A program made the translations under genes and the position numbers. The notes under the pieces were generated by a model. The model was not told where the DNA came from. It searched no databases and saw nothing but the letters and a program-made list of their open reading frames with translations. Positions 45,554 to 56,062 of a stretch of 64,000 nt of DNA are shown one piece after another (within the stretch, counting starts at the first letter, position 1; each line of letters opens with the position of its first letter). The stretch comes from Cellulomonas sp. URHE0023. Its GTDB lineage: Bacteria; Actinomycetota; Actinomycetes; Actinomycetales; Cellulomonadaceae. The DNA is taken from the NCBI RefSeq assembly GCF_000688475.1, contig NZ_JIAN01000009.1, positions 1 through 64,000 on the forward strand. Direction: 5' to 3'.

Positions 45554-46021
45554 GTGCCGTACATCGTCGACTTCACGCAGGTGTCCGCCGAGGGTCTGGA
45601 GTCGTCGCCCGTGGCGGAGGCCCTCGCCGGCCTGAGGGCCAACGAGGCGCGTTACTTCAAGAACAAGTACGACCACGTCTTCAGCGTCGACCCGGCGAGC
45701 GAGGCCACCGAGACGGTGGACTGGGTGCACGGCATCCTCAAGGACGAGCGCGAGATCGTGATCGGGTCCCGCCCGCTCGAGGCGACGTCCTTCGTGGTCG
45801 ACGGGACGCGCATCGCCTACGTGTTCTACGAGTCGGGTCTGTCCATCAACGTCATGTACACGCTCGCGGACGCCTCCAAGCGTGCGGTCGGGTTCAAGCT
45901 GTCCGACGGCATGGAGATCCCGGAGGAGCTCGCGTCCCGGTTCAAGTTCGCCAGGCAGAAGTCGAAGCTGGCCGGCACGATCCGCGGCTCGTACTTCGTG
46001 ATCAAGGCCGAGCACCTGTAG
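45554..46021 (+). CDS. Conserved-looking protein of unknown function
   Basis: A 155-residue protein I do not recognise. It has no signal peptide, membrane helix or cysteine. It contains repeated charged helices (VAEALAGLRANEARYFKNKYDHVF) and beta strands (RIAYVFYESGLSINVMYTL, IRGSYFVIKAEHL). The GTG start at 45554 has GGAAGGG 5 bases upstream. It is separated by 86 bases from the preceding gene and ends 8 bases from the convergent hutI, so it is probably monocistronic. Confidence 0.6.
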   Translation: MPYIVDFTQVSAEGLESSPVAEALAGLRANEARYFKNKYDHVFSVDPASEATETVDWVHGILKDEREIVIGSRPLEATSFVVDGTRIAYVFYESGLSINVMYTLADASKRAVGFKLSDGMEIPEELASRFKFARQKSKLAGTIRGSYFVIKAEHL

Positions 46022-46028
46022 ACGCTCT

Positions 46029-47171
46029 CTACAGGGTCAGACCGCGCGCGATCGGGACTCCCGGCCGGTAGGCGAGGTGCCGGTGGCTCGGGGCGTCGAG
46101 CACGGCCAGATGCGCACGGGCGCCCACGCGCAGGTGCCCCACGTCGTCGCGGCGCAGGGCGTGGGCGCCGCCCAGGGTCGCGGCGCGGACCGCCTCCGCG
46201 ACGGTCATCCGCATCTCGCGGACGGCGAGGGCGATCATCAACGGCATCGACGTCGAGAAGCAGGTGCCGGGGTTGCAGTCGCTGGCGAGCGCGACCTCGA
46301 CGCCGGCGTCGAGCAGCCGGCGGGCGTCGGGGTACGGGGACCGGGTCGAGAACTCGACGCCGGGCAGCAGCCCGGCGACCGTGTCGCCGTCGGCCAGGGC
46401 TGCGACGTCCGCGTCGGTGAGGAACGTGCAGTGGTCGACGCTCGCGGCGCCGAGCTCCACGGCGAGCTGCACACCGGGTCCGTGGCCCAGCTGGTTGCCG
46501 TGCACCCGCAGCCCGAGGCCGGCCGCCGCTGCGGCGGTCAGCACGGTGCGAGCCTCGTCACCGTCGAACGCGACCGCGCTGGCCGGCTCGCAGAACACGT
46601 CGGCCCAGCGGGCGTGCGGAGCGCAGGCCGCGAGCATCGGACCGGTGACCAGTGCGACGTAGTCCGCCCGGTCGATCCCCGGCGGCACGACGTGCGCTCC
46701 GAGGAACGTCGTCTCGTCGGTGACCTCGCGGGCGAGCCTGAGCAGCCGTTCCTCGGTCGGGACGTCGAGCCCGTAGCCGCTCTTGACCTCGATCGTCGTG
46801 GTGCCCTGGGCGCGGGCCTCGTCGACGAGCCTGTGGAGGCCCGAGCGCAGCTCGTCGTCCGACGCCTCCCGGGTCGCGGCGACCGTCGTCGCGATCCCGC
46901 CACCGGTGTACGGGGCGCCGGACATGCGGGCCTCGAACTCGGCGGACCGGTCGCCGGCGAACACGAGGTGCGTGTGGGAGTCGACGAACCCCGGGACGAC
47001 CGCCGCGCCCGCGAGGTCCGTGCACAGGTCCGCGGCCGGCGCGTCCGCCGCTCGGCCCACCCAGGCGACACGTCCGCCCTCAGCGACCAGCGCCGCGTCG
47101 AGCAAGGGGCGGTCGAACCGCGGGTCGTGCGTGACGAGCTCGCCGATGCCAATCACGAGGTGCGAGGTCAT
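46029..47171 (-). CDS. hutI: Imidazolonepropionase
   Basis: This 380-residue amidohydrolase performs the third step of histidine breakdown, opening imidazolonepropionate to N-formimidoyl-L-glutamate. The metal site [14 protein letters not shown] is near residue 65. EVKSGYGLD near 130, GAHVVP (156), and [14 protein letters not shown] near the C-terminus fit HutI. It is last in a five-gene hut operon in which every junction overlaps by 4 bases. ATG 47171 overlaps the hutF stop. Confidence 0.95.
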   Translation of the reverse strand: MTSHLVIGIGELVTHDPRFDRPLLDAALVAEGGRVAWVGRAADAPAADLCTDLAGAAVVPGFVDSHTHLVFAGDRSAEFEARMSGAPYTGGGIATTVAATREASDDELRSGLHRLVDEARAQGTTTIEVKSGYGLDVPTEERLLRLAREVTDETTFLGAHVVPPGIDRADYVALVTGPMLAACAPHARWADVFCEPASAVAFDGDEARTVLTAAAAAGLGLRVHGNQLGHGPGVQLAVELGAASVDHCTFLTDADVAALADGDTVAGLLPGVEFSTRSPYPDARRLLDAGVEVALASDCNPGTCFSTSMPLMIALAVREMRMTVAEAVRAATLGGAHALRRDDVGHLRVGARAHLAVLDAPSHRHLAYRPGVPIARGLTL

Positions 47172-48484
47172 CGGGCCTCCTCCCAGGCGGCACGGATCGC
47201 CGTGCCCAGCATCGCGCCCACGTCGCCGAGGACGTGCCTCCCGCCCTCGACACGCACGACCCCGCCGACCAGGACCGTGTCGACGTCGGCGGTCCCCGCG
47301 ACCATGACGACCTGTGCCGGGTCGGCGCCGGCGGTCCGCGCGGAGTCGGTCCGGACGGCGACGAGGTCCGCGGGGGTCCCGGGCGCGAGGCGGCCACCGG
47401 TCGGGTCACCCAGGCTCGTGTGCCCGCCCGCCGTCAGGGCGGTCAGCAGGTCGGCCGGGGTGAGGACTCCCCGCGTCTGCGCCGCGAGGCGCTCGTGCAG
47501 CTCGACCGACCGCGCCTCGGCCAGCAGGTCGGTCTGCACCTGCTGGTCGCTGCCCACCGAGAGCCGGGCGCCCGCGGCGTGCAGCGCGGCTCCGGGGGCG
47601 ATCCCGTCGCCGAGGTCCTGCTCGGTGGACGGGCACAGGCACACCCCTGTCCGGGAGGAGCCGAGCGTGGCGATGTCGTCCGGCGTGAGGTGCACCGCGT
47701 GCACGGCGGTCGTCGCCGGGCCGAGTGCACCGGCGTCGGCCAGGACCCTGGTCGGGGTCGCGCCGAACGTGCCGAGGGCCTGCTCGTTCTCGAGCCGCTG
47801 CTCGGACAGGTGGACGTGCAGCGGGCGGCCCGTCGCGTGCGCGGCGACTGCCGGGAGGTCGTCGAGCGGGACGGCCCGCACGGAGTGGATCGCGGCGCCG
47901 ACCGTGAGGGTGTGGTCGGGGCGGATGGCCGCGACGCGCGCGGCCCACGCGTCGGCGTCGTGGTCCCCGAAGCGCAGCTGTGCACCCTCCAGCGGTGCGT
48001 CGATCCCGCCCGTGAGATAGGCGGTGTCCAGCAGGGTGATCCGCAGGCCGGCCTCGCGGGCGGCCGTGCGCAGCGCCTCGGCCATGACGTTCGGGTCGTC
48101 GTAGTGGACGCCGCCCGGCGCGTGGTGGAGGTAGTGGAACTCCCCCACGGTGGTGACCCCGGCGAGCACCATCTCCGCGTAGGTGGCGCGCGCGAGGTCC
48201 AGGTACGTGTCGGGCGTGAGCGTCCCCGCGAGCGCGTACATCTGCTCCCGCCAGGTCCAGAACGTCCCGCCGCGGTCGTGCGTCCGACCGCGCAGCGCCC
48301 GGTGGAACGCGTGGGAGTGCGTGTTGGCGAAGCCGGGCAGGACGACACCGGGCAGCCGACGGTCCCCCGGCTCCGGCGTCGTCCCGGCGACGACCGAGGT
48401 GAAGCGGCCGTCGGCCTCGGTGAGTCGCACGTCGGAGGCGAGGCCGTCCGGGAGCCAGGCCTGCGCGGCCCAGTAGGCGCTCAC
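47168..48484 (-). CDS. hutF: N-formimidoylglutamate deiminase
   Basis: A 438-residue amidohydrolase of the HutF type, converting N-formimidoylglutamate to N-formylglutamate and ammonia. Metal and substrate motifs are [19 protein letters not shown] near residue 55 and HVHLSEQ near 220. Its presence means the organism uses the five-step pathway through N-formylglutamate rather than direct release of formamide. The GTG start at 48484 overlaps the upstream stop. Confidence 0.93.
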   Translation of the reverse strand: MSAYWAAQAWLPDGLASDVRLTEADGRFTSVVAGTTPEPGDRRLPGVVLPGFANTHSHAFHRALRGRTHDRGGTFWTWREQMYALAGTLTPDTYLDLARATYAEMVLAGVTTVGEFHYLHHAPGGVHYDDPNVMAEALRTAAREAGLRITLLDTAYLTGGIDAPLEGAQLRFGDHDADAWAARVAAIRPDHTLTVGAAIHSVRAVPLDDLPAVAAHATGRPLHVHLSEQRLENEQALGTFGATPTRVLADAGALGPATTAVHAVHLTPDDIATLGSSRTGVCLCPSTEQDLGDGIAPGAALHAAGARLSVGSDQQVQTDLLAEARSVELHERLAAQTRGVLTPADLLTALTAGGHTSLGDPTGGRLAPGTPADLVAVRTDSARTAGADPAQVVMVAGTADVDTVLVGGVVRVEGGRHVLGDVGAMLGTAIRAAWEEAR

Positions 48485-49644
48485 GCGAGGAGCCTCTCCA
48501 AGGTGGTGGCGAGCGCGTCGACCCCCGCGAGGCAGTCTGCCTCGTCCGCGTCCTCGGCGGGGGCGTGCGAGATCCCGGACGGGTTCCGCACGAAGAGCAT
48601 CGCGGTCGGGACGCCAGCCGCCGCCAGGATGCCGGCGTCGTGGCCCGCGCCCGTGCTCAGCCGTGGCGCACCCCCGAGCGCGTCGACCACGGTGTCCGCC
48701 AGGTCGGCATCCAGGACCGTGACCGGGGTCCAGGACTCCCGTGCTGGGGCGTAGTCCTGCAGGGCCGAGAGGACTGCCTGCACCGCAGCCTCGGACTCGG
48801 CCCGGACGTCGAGCCAGGCCGTCACCCGAGACGGGATCGCGTTCACGCCGTTCGGGTCGACGCGCAGCTTGCCGACGGTCGCCAGCGCACCAGCGTCGAG
48901 CGCGGCCGCGCGCACGTGGGCGATGAAGGACGCCAGGTCGAGCATCGGGTCGCGCCGGTCCGCCAGCGGCGTGGTCCCCGCGTGGTTGGCCTCACCGTGC
49001 AGCTCGACCCGCCAGCGCCCGTGCGGCCAGATCATCCGGCCGACGCCGACGGGGTCGCCGGTGTGCACCAGCCCGCGGCCCTGCTCGACGTGCAGCTCGA
49101 CGAACGACGCGACCCGTCGAAGCGCCTCCGGGTCCGCGGCGAGCCCAGCCGGGTCGCGGCCTGCCGTGCTGAGCGCGTCGGCCATCGTCACCCCGTCGGC
49201 GTCCCGGAGACCCCGCGCTCGGTCGGCGTCGAGCGCGCCCGTGAGCAGACGGGACCCGGCGCACGCGACGCCGAACCGGGCACCCTCCTCGTCGACGAAG
49301 CTCGCGATGCCGAGCGGGCGCCCCGGCTCGAAACCCCGCGCGCGCAGCGTGTCGAGCGCGGCGAACGCGCTGACCACCCCGAGCGGCCCGTCGAACGCGC
49401 CGCCGCCGGGCACGGAGTCCAGGTGGCTGCCGGTGACGACGCCCGGAGTCGCGTCCGGGTCGCCCCACCACGCCCACTGGTTCCCGGCCCGGTCCGTCAC
49501 GAGCGACAGGCCGCGCGCGTCGGCCTCCCCCGCGAACCACTCGCGCAGCACGTGGTCCTCCTGGGTCCACGCGAACCGGCGGTAGCCGCCGTCACCGGCA
49601 CGGCCCACGGGCGCCAGGTCCGACCACATGCGAGCGAAGGTCAC
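48481..49644 (-). CDS. M20-family amidohydrolase (allantoate amidohydrolase-like), probable N-formylglutamate hydrolase
   Basis: A 387-residue zinc hydrolase of the hydantoinase/carbamoylase (allantoate amidohydrolase) family. Metal residues appear in [37 protein letters not shown] and [23 protein letters not shown] is the family loop. It lies between hutU and hutF in a fully overlapping operon that has no hutG. N-formylglutamate must still be cleaved to glutamate and formate after HutF, so this enzyme probably does that. The assignment of substrate is inference from operon logic. The GTG start at 49644 overlaps the hutU stop. Confidence 0.85.
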   Translation of the reverse strand: MTFARMWSDLAPVGRAGDGGYRRFAWTQEDHVLREWFAGEADARGLSLVTDRAGNQWAWWGDPDATPGVVTGSHLDSVPGGGAFDGPLGVVSAFAALDTLRARGFEPGRPLGIASFVDEEGARFGVACAGSRLLTGALDADRARGLRDADGVTMADALSTAGRDPAGLAADPEALRRVASFVELHVEQGRGLVHTGDPVGVGRMIWPHGRWRVELHGEANHAGTTPLADRRDPMLDLASFIAHVRAAALDAGALATVGKLRVDPNGVNAIPSRVTAWLDVRAESEAAVQAVLSALQDYAPARESWTPVTVLDADLADTVVDALGGAPRLSTGAGHDAGILAAAGVPTAMLFVRNPSGISHAPAEDADEADCLAGVDALATTLERLLA

Positions 49645-51305
49645 GCGTCACCCTCCCGCACGGGCACGCGCAGACCATGTGCCGTCGCGACCTCCTCGGC
49701 CCGCGCGTAGCCGGCGTCGACGTGCCGCAGGACACCCATGGCCGGGTCGTTCGACAGCACCCTCGCAAGCTTGCGGGCGGCCAGCTCGGTGCCGTCGGCC
49801 ACCGACACCTGCCCTGCGTGAATCGATCGGCCCATGCCCACACCGCCTCCCTGGTGGATCGACACCCAGGTGGCACCCGAGGACGCGGCGACCAACGCGT
49901 TGAGCAGCGGCCAGTCGGCGATCGCGTCGGACCCGTCGGCCATCCCCTCGGTCTCCCGGTACGGCGACGCGACGGAGCCTGCATCGAGGTGGTCGCGGCC
50001 GATGACGAGCGGGGCCGTCACGGAACCGTCCGCGACGAGCTCGTTGAACCTGAGTCCGGCCAGGTCACGCTCGCCGTGCCCGAGCCAGCAGATCCGCGCG
50101 GGCAGCCCTTGGAACGCGACCCGCTGCTGGGCCGCCCGGATCCAGCGGTGCAGGTGGTCGTCCTCCGGGAAGAGGTCGAGCACCGCCTGGTCCGTGACGG
50201 CGATGTCGCGAGGGTCGCCCGAGAGCGCCGCCCAGCGGAACGGGCCCTTCCCCTGCGCGAACAGCGGCCGGATGTACGCGGGCACGAACCCCGGGAAGTC
50301 GAACGCACGGTCGTAGCCGCCCTGGCGGGCCTCGTCGCGGATCGAGTTGCCGTAGTCGAAGACCTCGGCGCCGGCGTCCTGGAACCCGACCATCGCCTCC
50401 ACGTGCCGGCCCATCGACTCGCGAGCGCGCTCGGTGAACTCCTCGGGCTTGGCCGCGGCGTAGTCGGCCCAGTCGGCCACGTCGATGCCGACGGGCAGGT
50501 ACGACAGCGGGTCGTGCGCGGACGTCTGGTCGGTCACGACGTCGACGTCGACGCCCCGACGCAGCAGCTCGGGCAGGACGGACGCGGAGTTCCCGACGAC
50601 GCCCACGGACAGCGCCTGCCTCGCGCGCTTCGCCGCCGTGACCAGCGCGACCGCCTCGTCGAGGTCCGACGCCACGCGGTCCAGGTAGCGCTCGCGCACG
50701 CGCCGGTGCAGTCGCTCACCGTCCACGTCGACGATGAGGCAGGCGCCACCGTTGAGGGTCACCGCGAGCGGTTGCGCGCCGCCCATCCCCCCGCAACCGC
50801 CGGTGACGGTCAGGGTGCCGGCCAGCGTCCCGCCGAACGTCTTCGCGGCCACGGCTGCGAGCGTCTCGTACGTGCCCTGGAGGATGCCCTGGGTGCCGAT
50901 GTAGATCCATGAGCCGGCCGTCATCTGGCCGTACATGGTCAGCCCGAGCTGCTCGAGCCTGCGGAACTCCGGCCAGGTCGCCCAGTCACCGACGAGGTTC
51001 GAGTTGGCGATGAGGACGCGCGGCGCCCACTCGTGCGTGGTGAGGACGCCGACGGGCTTGCCGGACTGGACCAGCAGCGTCTCGTCGTCGCCGAGCGTGG
51101 TCAGCGTGCGGACGATCGCGTCGTACGCGTCCCACGAGCGGGCCGCCTTGCCGGTGCCGCCGTAGACCACCAGGTCGTCGGGACGCTCGGCCACCTCGGC
51201 GTCGAGGTTGTTCATCAGCATGCGCAACGGGGCTTCGGTCTGCCAGCTGCGGGCAGTCAGCGTCGTGCCGCGGGGGGCGCGGACGGGTCGGGGGCCGGAG
51301 GTCAT
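49641..51305 (-). CDS. hutU: Urocanate hydratase
   Basis: This 554-residue NAD-dependent enzyme hydrates urocanate to imidazolonepropionate. Hallmarks are [41 protein letters not shown] at the start, [34 protein letters not shown] and the NAD site [15 protein letters not shown]. The length is normal. ATG 51305 overlaps the hutH stop. A longer frame to 53042 reads antisense through the regulator and is not coding. Confidence 0.96.
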   Translation of the reverse strand: MTSGPRPVRAPRGTTLTARSWQTEAPLRMLMNNLDAEVAERPDDLVVYGGTGKAARSWDAYDAIVRTLTTLGDDETLLVQSGKPVGVLTTHEWAPRVLIANSNLVGDWATWPEFRRLEQLGLTMYGQMTAGSWIYIGTQGILQGTYETLAAVAAKTFGGTLAGTLTVTGGCGGMGGAQPLAVTLNGGACLIVDVDGERLHRRVRERYLDRVASDLDEAVALVTAAKRARQALSVGVVGNSASVLPELLRRGVDVDVVTDQTSAHDPLSYLPVGIDVADWADYAAAKPEEFTERARESMGRHVEAMVGFQDAGAEVFDYGNSIRDEARQGGYDRAFDFPGFVPAYIRPLFAQGKGPFRWAALSGDPRDIAVTDQAVLDLFPEDDHLHRWIRAAQQRVAFQGLPARICWLGHGERDLAGLRFNELVADGSVTAPLVIGRDHLDAGSVASPYRETEGMADGSDAIADWPLLNALVAASSGATWVSIHQGGGVGMGRSIHAGQVSVADGTELAARKLARVLSNDPAMGVLRHVDAGYARAEEVATAHGLRVPVREGDA

Positions 51306-52843
51306 CGACGTGCTCCTTCCAGGGCGGCCTGCGCCACGGCCCCCGACCGGACGGCCTCGGCCGCGGTCTCGAGGTCGGGCGAGAGGTACGTGTCGGGTCC
51401 GGGGCCGGGGATGCCCCGTCTGCGGAGCAGGTCTCGCACCGCACCCGTGGCGGGCGACGGCTGCAGCGGCGCCCGCAGGTCGAGCGCACGGGCCGCCGTG
51501 AGGACCTCGATGCCGAGCACCCGGGTCAGGGCGTCGACGGACCGGCGCAGCTTGCGCGCCGCGTGCCAGCCCATCGAGACGTGGTCCTCCTGCATGGCCG
51601 ACGACGGGATCGAGTCGACGCTCGCAGGCGTCGCGAGCCTCTTGAGCTCGGACACGAGGCCGGCCGCGGTGTACTGCGCGATCATCAGGCCGGAGTCGAC
51701 GCCCGGGTCGTGCGCCAGGAACGGCGGCAGACCGTGGCTCCGGGACACGTCGAGGAACCGGTCCGTGCGTCGCTCGGACATGCTCGCGACGTCGGCGACC
51801 ACGATCGCGAGGAAGTCGAGCACGTACGCCACCGGGGCGCCGTGGAAGTTGCCGTTGGACTCGACGCGGCCGTCGGGCGTGATGACGGGGTTGTCGACCG
51901 CGGCCGCCAGCTCGCGCTCCGCGACGGCTCGTGCGTGCGCGAGCGTGTCGCGGGCCGCGCCGTGGACCTGCGGGGCGCAACGGAGGGAGTAGGCGTCCTG
52001 CACCCGGGTGCAGTCCGGTGTCTTGTGGCTCGCCATGATCCCGGAGCCGCGCAGCACGGAGCGGATCGTGGCAGCCGAGACCGCCTGGCCGGGGTGCGGA
52101 CGCAGCCCCTGGAGGTCGGCCGCGAACACCGCATCGGTGCCCAGCAGCGACTCGACCGACATCGCGGCGGCGACGTCGGCAGTGGTCAGGAGGTTCTCGA
52201 GGTCGTGCAGCGCGAGCGCCAGCATGCCGAGCATGCCGTCGGTCCCGTTGATCAGTGCCAGGCCCTCCTTCTCGGTCAGGGTCACGGGCGTCAGCCCGGC
52301 CTGCGCGGCGGACATGGGCGTCCCGGCCGCGTCGCGCACCTCGCCCTCCCCCATCAACGCGAGCGCGCAGTGGGCCAGCGGCGCGAGGTCCCCCGAGCAG
52401 CCGAGCGAGCCGTACTCGCGGACCACCGGCGTGACACCGGCATCGAGCATCGCGGCGTACGCCGTCGCGACCTCGGGCCGCACGCCGGTCCTGCCGGTCG
52501 CGAGGGTGGAGAGCCGCAGCAGCATGAGCGCGCGGACCACCTCGCGCTCGACCTCGGGTCCGGTGCTCGCCGCGTGCGAACGGACCAGGCTGCGTTGGAG
52601 GTCGCGGCGCTTCTCGGCGGGGATGCTCAACGTCGCGAGCGCGCCGAACCCCGTGGAGATGCCGTAGTGCGGATGCGTGTCGGCGGCGAGGAGGTCGACG
52701 ACCGCGCGACCGTGGCCAACGGCCTCGAGCGCCTCGTCCGACAACCGCACCCCTGCGCCGTGCCGCGCGACCGCGACCACGTCGTCGACGGTGACCGGTC
52801 CCGTGCCGACGACGACGGCGTCGATGGCGGTGCTTGTGCTCAT
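51302..52843 (-). CDS. hutH: Histidine ammonia-lyase
   Basis: This 513-residue enzyme deaminates histidine to urocanate, the first hut step. The MIO prosthetic-group motif is present as [14 protein letters not shown] near residue 150, so the triad is Cys-Ser-Gly rather than the more usual Ala-Ser-Gly. [19 protein letters not shown] and [10 protein letters not shown] are further family motifs. It is first in the operon, 83 bases from the divergent IclR gene, with the 16-bp palindrome between them. Confidence 0.96.
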   Translation of the reverse strand: MSTSTAIDAVVVGTGPVTVDDVVAVARHGAGVRLSDEALEAVGHGRAVVDLLAADTHPHYGISTGFGALATLSIPAEKRRDLQRSLVRSHAASTGPEVEREVVRALMLLRLSTLATGRTGVRPEVATAYAAMLDAGVTPVVREYGSLGCSGDLAPLAHCALALMGEGEVRDAAGTPMSAAQAGLTPVTLTEKEGLALINGTDGMLGMLALALHDLENLLTTADVAAAMSVESLLGTDAVFAADLQGLRPHPGQAVSAATIRSVLRGSGIMASHKTPDCTRVQDAYSLRCAPQVHGAARDTLAHARAVAERELAAAVDNPVITPDGRVESNGNFHGAPVAYVLDFLAIVVADVASMSERRTDRFLDVSRSHGLPPFLAHDPGVDSGLMIAQYTAAGLVSELKRLATPASVDSIPSSAMQEDHVSMGWHAARKLRRSVDALTRVLGIEVLTAARALDLRAPLQPSPATGAVRDLLRRRGIPGPGPDTYLSPDLETAAEAVRSGAVAQAALEGARR

Positions 52844-52896
52844 GGTTCATGACACCGCGCTCGCGCGCGCCACCACAGGCCCGGGCGCCGGATAGT

Positions 52897-52912
52897 GTCT
52901 GGTATCCCAGAC
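52897..52912. promoter_or_regulatory. Probable hut operator (IclR-type)
   Basis: GTCTGGTATCCCAGAC is a perfect 16-bp palindrome (6-bp arms, 4-bp centre) in the 83-base gap between hutH and the divergent IclR gene. Its location and symmetry fit an IclR-family binding site controlling both genes. Confidence 0.7.
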
Positions 52913-52926
52913 GATGCGGAGGCCTC

Positions 52927-53661
52927 ATGAGCTCGGTGCCTGCGGCCGACGCCACGCTCCGCCTGCTACGGCACCTGTCCCGCACAGGTCCGCTGCCCGC
53001 CACGTCACTGGCCACCGCGCTCGAGCTGCCCCGATCCACCACGTACCACCTGCTGACGGTCCTGACCGAGCACGGTTTCGTGGTCCACCTGCCCGAGGAG
53101 CGCCGCTACGCGCTCGGGCTCGCCGCGTTCGAGCTGGGCTCCGCCTACTCGCGCCAGGCACCGCTGGCCCGCGCCGCCCGACCGGTCCTCGCCCGCCTCG
53201 TCGACCAGGTGGGCGAGAGCGCGCACCTGGCCGTGCTCCACGGTCGTGACGTGCTCTACGTGGTCGAGGAGCGCGCCGCCGGGCGACCCGTGCTGGTGAC
53301 CGACGTCGGAGTGCGGCTGCCGGCGCACCTCACCGCGAGCGGGCGCGCGATCCTCGCCGATCTCCCGTCCGCGCAGGTGCGCGCGCTGTTCCCGGGCCGC
53401 GAGGCGTTCGTCGACCGCACCGGCGTGGGCCCGACGAGGCTGTCGGAGCTTCGGACGGTCCTCACCGAGGTGCGGCGCGCCGGCTGGGCCGAGGAGCACG
53501 GCGACGTGACCCCCGGCTTCGCGTCCGTCGCCGTCGCGGTGCGCGACCGCACCGGGCACCCGCTCGCCGGGATCGCCGTGACGTTCACCCAAGGGCAGGA
53601 CCCCGCCGAGTTCGTCCGGGCGATCCGCGGCGCGGCAGCCGAGCTCGCGCGCAGGGTGTAA
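52927..53661 (+). CDS. IclR-family regulator of histidine utilisation
   Basis: A 244-residue IclR regulator. The N-terminal winged helix ([36 protein letters not shown]) is followed by the effector domain ([41 protein letters not shown], and a C-terminal [24 protein letters not shown]). ATG 52927 has GGAGG 4 bases upstream. Divergence from the hut operon and the shared palindrome make it the likely hut regulator; the effector (urocanate or histidine) is inference. Confidence 0.9.
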   Translation: MSSVPAADATLRLLRHLSRTGPLPATSLATALELPRSTTYHLLTVLTEHGFVVHLPEERRYALGLAAFELGSAYSRQAPLARAARPVLARLVDQVGESAHLAVLHGRDVLYVVEERAAGRPVLVTDVGVRLPAHLTASGRAILADLPSAQVRALFPGREAFVDRTGVGPTRLSELRTVLTEVRRAGWAEEHGDVTPGFASVAVAVRDRTGHPLAGIAVTFTQGQDPAEFVRAIRGAAAELARRV

Positions 53662-53846
53662 AAGCACCCGCACGAGGTCTTGTCCGGCACCTGTCAGAGT
53701 GCCAACCTGCGATTAAGGAGTTGCAACACCCACTCGCCTGTTCGTGCTGACCGTGCCCGACAACTCGGGCCAATGGTCGAGCAAATACGTCGGCGTACAT
53801 TGCTGGCCGAGACCCACAACGTGTCGTCGCCCGCTCGGGGGAAACA

Positions 53847-54512
53847 ATGCGGCTGAACTTCTGGCGGAGGCGAGCGAAGCCCAGCGCATCCCAGGCGCCC
53901 TCACCTGCCCCATCGATGCCAGTTCCAGCGCCGGGCGGTATTTCCCAGCCCGCGGGAGCGTCCGGACCGCAGCCCTCTCCGAGACTGGTCGTGGCTCTAC
54001 CCGACGTAGAGAGGCGGCCCATGATGGTGCCGTACACCCCACCTCACGTGCCGGCCGATCCGCCCGCGGCGAGACCGAGGAGCAGCCCAAATGCGCCGGA
54101 GCCCGCGACCTCCCCCGGTGGCGATGCGGGCGCTCTGACCCATGCCGAAAGCACGGATCAGCCGGACTCGAAGGGCAGCCAGTCCTATCCGGCGAGTGTG
54201 TACTCGACGTGGGGACGGCTCTACAACGCCGGGGCTGGAGTCGTTCTCTCGTTTATCGGCCTTGTCCTCATTGGCTCCACGCTCCTCGTCGAGTTCGGAC
54301 TGCCTCACCTAGTGCTCACCGATGTCAAATTCTCCGCAACCATTGCCTCAGGTGTTGCATTGGTCGCCTGCGGCGCATTTGCACGAGTCAAGGCGTCCGA
54401 GCACGAAGATCGGGTCGCTCAAATTCGTAAGGCACAGATCAACCTGATACGGGAAGCCGAGGGCGGCTCCCGGGCGGGCATGAGCGAAGCGAGTCGCTAT
54501 GCGCCTCGTTAG
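53847..54512 (+). CDS. Unknown two-helix membrane protein with Pro-rich N-terminus
   Basis: A 221-residue protein not recognised. Residues 1-115 are rich in Pro, Ala and Ser (SPAPSMPVPAPG) and probably disordered. Two hydrophobic segments follow (AGAGVVLSFIGLVLIGSTLLV near 133 and ATIASGVALVACGAF near 170), then a short charged tail. GC is lower than in flanking genes, and it overlaps the next membrane gene by 14 bases, so the two are a unit. A possible acquired pair; function unknown. Confidence 0.6.
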   Translation: MRLNFWRRRAKPSASQAPSPAPSMPVPAPGGISQPAGASGPQPSPRLVVALPDVERRPMMVPYTPPHVPADPPAARPRSSPNAPEPATSPGGDAGALTHAESTDQPDSKGSQSYPASVYSTWGRLYNAGAGVVLSFIGLVLIGSTLLVEFGLPHLVLTDVKFSATIASGVALVACGAFARVKASEHEDRVAQIRKAQINLIREAEGGSRAGMSEASRYAPR

Positions 54513-55077
54513 GCGATGGCTGCCAGTCGGCATTCTGTTTGCGCTCTGCTTGGCAACGGCGTTTCTCGCGTATGTTCAGAGCGACGACAACCGTGGCCCG
54601 TTCATTGCCGTTTCCGGGGTGCTTTTCGGCCTCGCCGTCGCGCGCGTCGACACCGTTCGAGAGCGTCAGCGGGTGCGGCGTCGAGCGACGATCGAAGCAG
54701 TCCATGGCCTGTTGTCGGCCGCGGACGAATACGGTCTTGCCCGGCGTGCTCGCGACACGTACAGCAATGCGTTCGACAATCCTGAGAGTGCAGAGATCCT
54801 GGCCGTGGCCGAGCACCTCGATTTCCTGAAGGCTGCCGTCAGGGACTCCTCCGCGCGGTTTAGTGCGGCGCAGTCCGGTCTCGACCGCGCCCTGGCACTA
54901 GCAACGCTTGATTCCACAGAGTCCGTGCAACGCGCTTGTCGTGCCTTCGCGAACAGCGTGGCATCAGGCAAGGGGGTCGACGAATCGCTTGGCCCTCTGC
55001 GCACGGTTGTTGACACTGAGCTGGGCCATCAGATTGCGTGGAGGACTTCGAGCGAAGGGCAGGCGGTGCTCGTTTGA
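54499..55077 (+). CDS. Unknown membrane protein, partner of preceding gene
   Basis: A 192-residue protein with two N-terminal hydrophobic segments (WLPVGILFALCLATAFLAYV and FIAVSGVLFGLAVARV) and a cytosolic helical tail of about 145 residues (ERQRVRRRATIEAVHGLL, LDFLKAAVRDSSARFSAAQ). Codon use and GC match the preceding gene rather than the chromosome-like neighbours. No known domain is visible. Read as a two-protein membrane module of unknown role. Confidence 0.6.
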   Translation: MRLVRRWLPVGILFALCLATAFLAYVQSDDNRGPFIAVSGVLFGLAVARVDTVRERQRVRRRATIEAVHGLLSAADEYGLARRARDTYSNAFDNPESAEILAVAEHLDFLKAAVRDSSARFSAAQSGLDRALALATLDSTESVQRACRAFANSVASGKGVDESLGPLRTVVDTELGHQIAWRTSSEGQAVLV

Positions 55078-55228
55078 TGGGCCGCCAGCCGAATGCGCCG
55101 TGCTGCCGGACCGTGACCGCCGGGTACCTCGCTTGGAACCACACCTGGCGTCGGACGGGCGACGCGCCGCGCGCAGCACGGACGCGCTCGACTGCAGCCA
55201 CGCATCCCGCGGGGGACGAACCAGCCTG

Positions 55229-56062
55229 TCAGCCGAGCGGTGGCGTGGTCGATCGAGATCCGCTCCTCCACAGCACGTGCTCCGCGTGCTTGAGGATCGG
55301 ACCGTCGACGAGCTTGCCGTCCCACCGGAACGCGCCGTGCTGCCCGACGGCGGCCGCGAGCACGTCGCGCGCCCACCGGACCTCGTCGTCGGACGGCCTG
55401 TAGGCGCCGCGCACCACGGGCACCTGCGACGGGTGGATGCACGCGGTCGCGACGAACCCGCTGGCCGCGGCATCGGCGGCCTCTGCGGCGAGCCCGTCGA
55501 CGTCGCCGATGTCCAGGTGCACGGCGTCGACGGCGGCCTTGCCGTGCGCGCCCGCGGCCAGCAGGACGGTGGAGCGCGCGTGCGTGGCCACCGTGCGGTA
55601 GGCGCCGGACGGTCCGCGGCTCGACGTTCCTCCCAGGGACGCGACGAGGTCCTCGGCGCCCCACATCAGGGCGACGACGTTGGGCCGGGCGGCGATCGAC
55701 GCGGCGTTGACCACGCCGGACGCGGTCTCCACCAGGGCGATGACGTCGTAGCGGGCCAGCGGGAGGACGTCGGAGGATGCCGCCGTCTTGGCCAGCATGA
55801 CCGTCCGGTAGGGCGTCCCGGCGAGGGCCCGGAGGTCCTCGGCGAGGTCGTCCGTCCCGACGGGGTTGAGCCGGACGATCGTGCGAGCGGGGTCCAGGGG
55901 GACGTCGGCGAGGTTGAGCCGGGCGGCGGGCTTGTCGTCCGCGGACACGGCGTCCTCTAGGTCGATGATCACCGCGTCCGCCCGGGCCGCGGCCTTCTCG
56001 TAGCGGTCCGGACGGTCCGCGGGACAGAAGAGCAGCGCCGGGCCCATGGAGAAACCGGTCAC
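55229..56062 (-). CDS. citE: CitE-like CoA-ester lyase (HpcH/HpaI family)
   Basis: A 277-residue TIM-barrel lyase of the citrate-lyase-beta-like group. Family motifs are GPALLFCPADRPDRYEKAAARADAVIIDLEDAVSADDKPAAR at the start and ALVETASGVVNA, ALMWGAEDLVASLGG, ATACIHPSQV later. In Mycobacterium the gene in this place (Rv2498c) is a CoA-ester lyase rather than a true citrate lyase subunit. The start chosen is GTG 56062, overlapping the MaoC stop; GTG 56071 is also possible. Confidence 0.88.
   Translation of the reverse strand: MTGFSMGPALLFCPADRPDRYEKAAARADAVIIDLEDAVSADDKPAARLNLADVPLDPARTIVRLNPVGTDDLAEDLRALAGTPYRTVMLAKTAASSDVLPLARYDVIALVETASGVVNAASIAARPNVVALMWGAEDLVASLGGTSSRGPSGAYRTVATHARSTVLLAAGAHGKAAVDAVHLDIGDVDGLAAEAADAAASGFVATACIHPSQVPVVRGAYRPSDDEVRWARDVLAAAVGQHGAFRWDGKLVDGPILKHAEHVLWRSGSRSTTPPLG

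Noticed and set aside
49641..53042. hutU read as a 1,133-residue protein from 53042
   Set aside because: The extra N-terminal part is out-of-frame shadow of hutH and the regulator. ATG 51305 with the ATGA overlap gives a normal hutU.
53662..53846. Possible attachment site or tRNA end before the low-GC gene pair
   Set aside because: No tRNA-like cloverleaf, no integrase gene and no matching direct repeat on the other side of the pair was seen.
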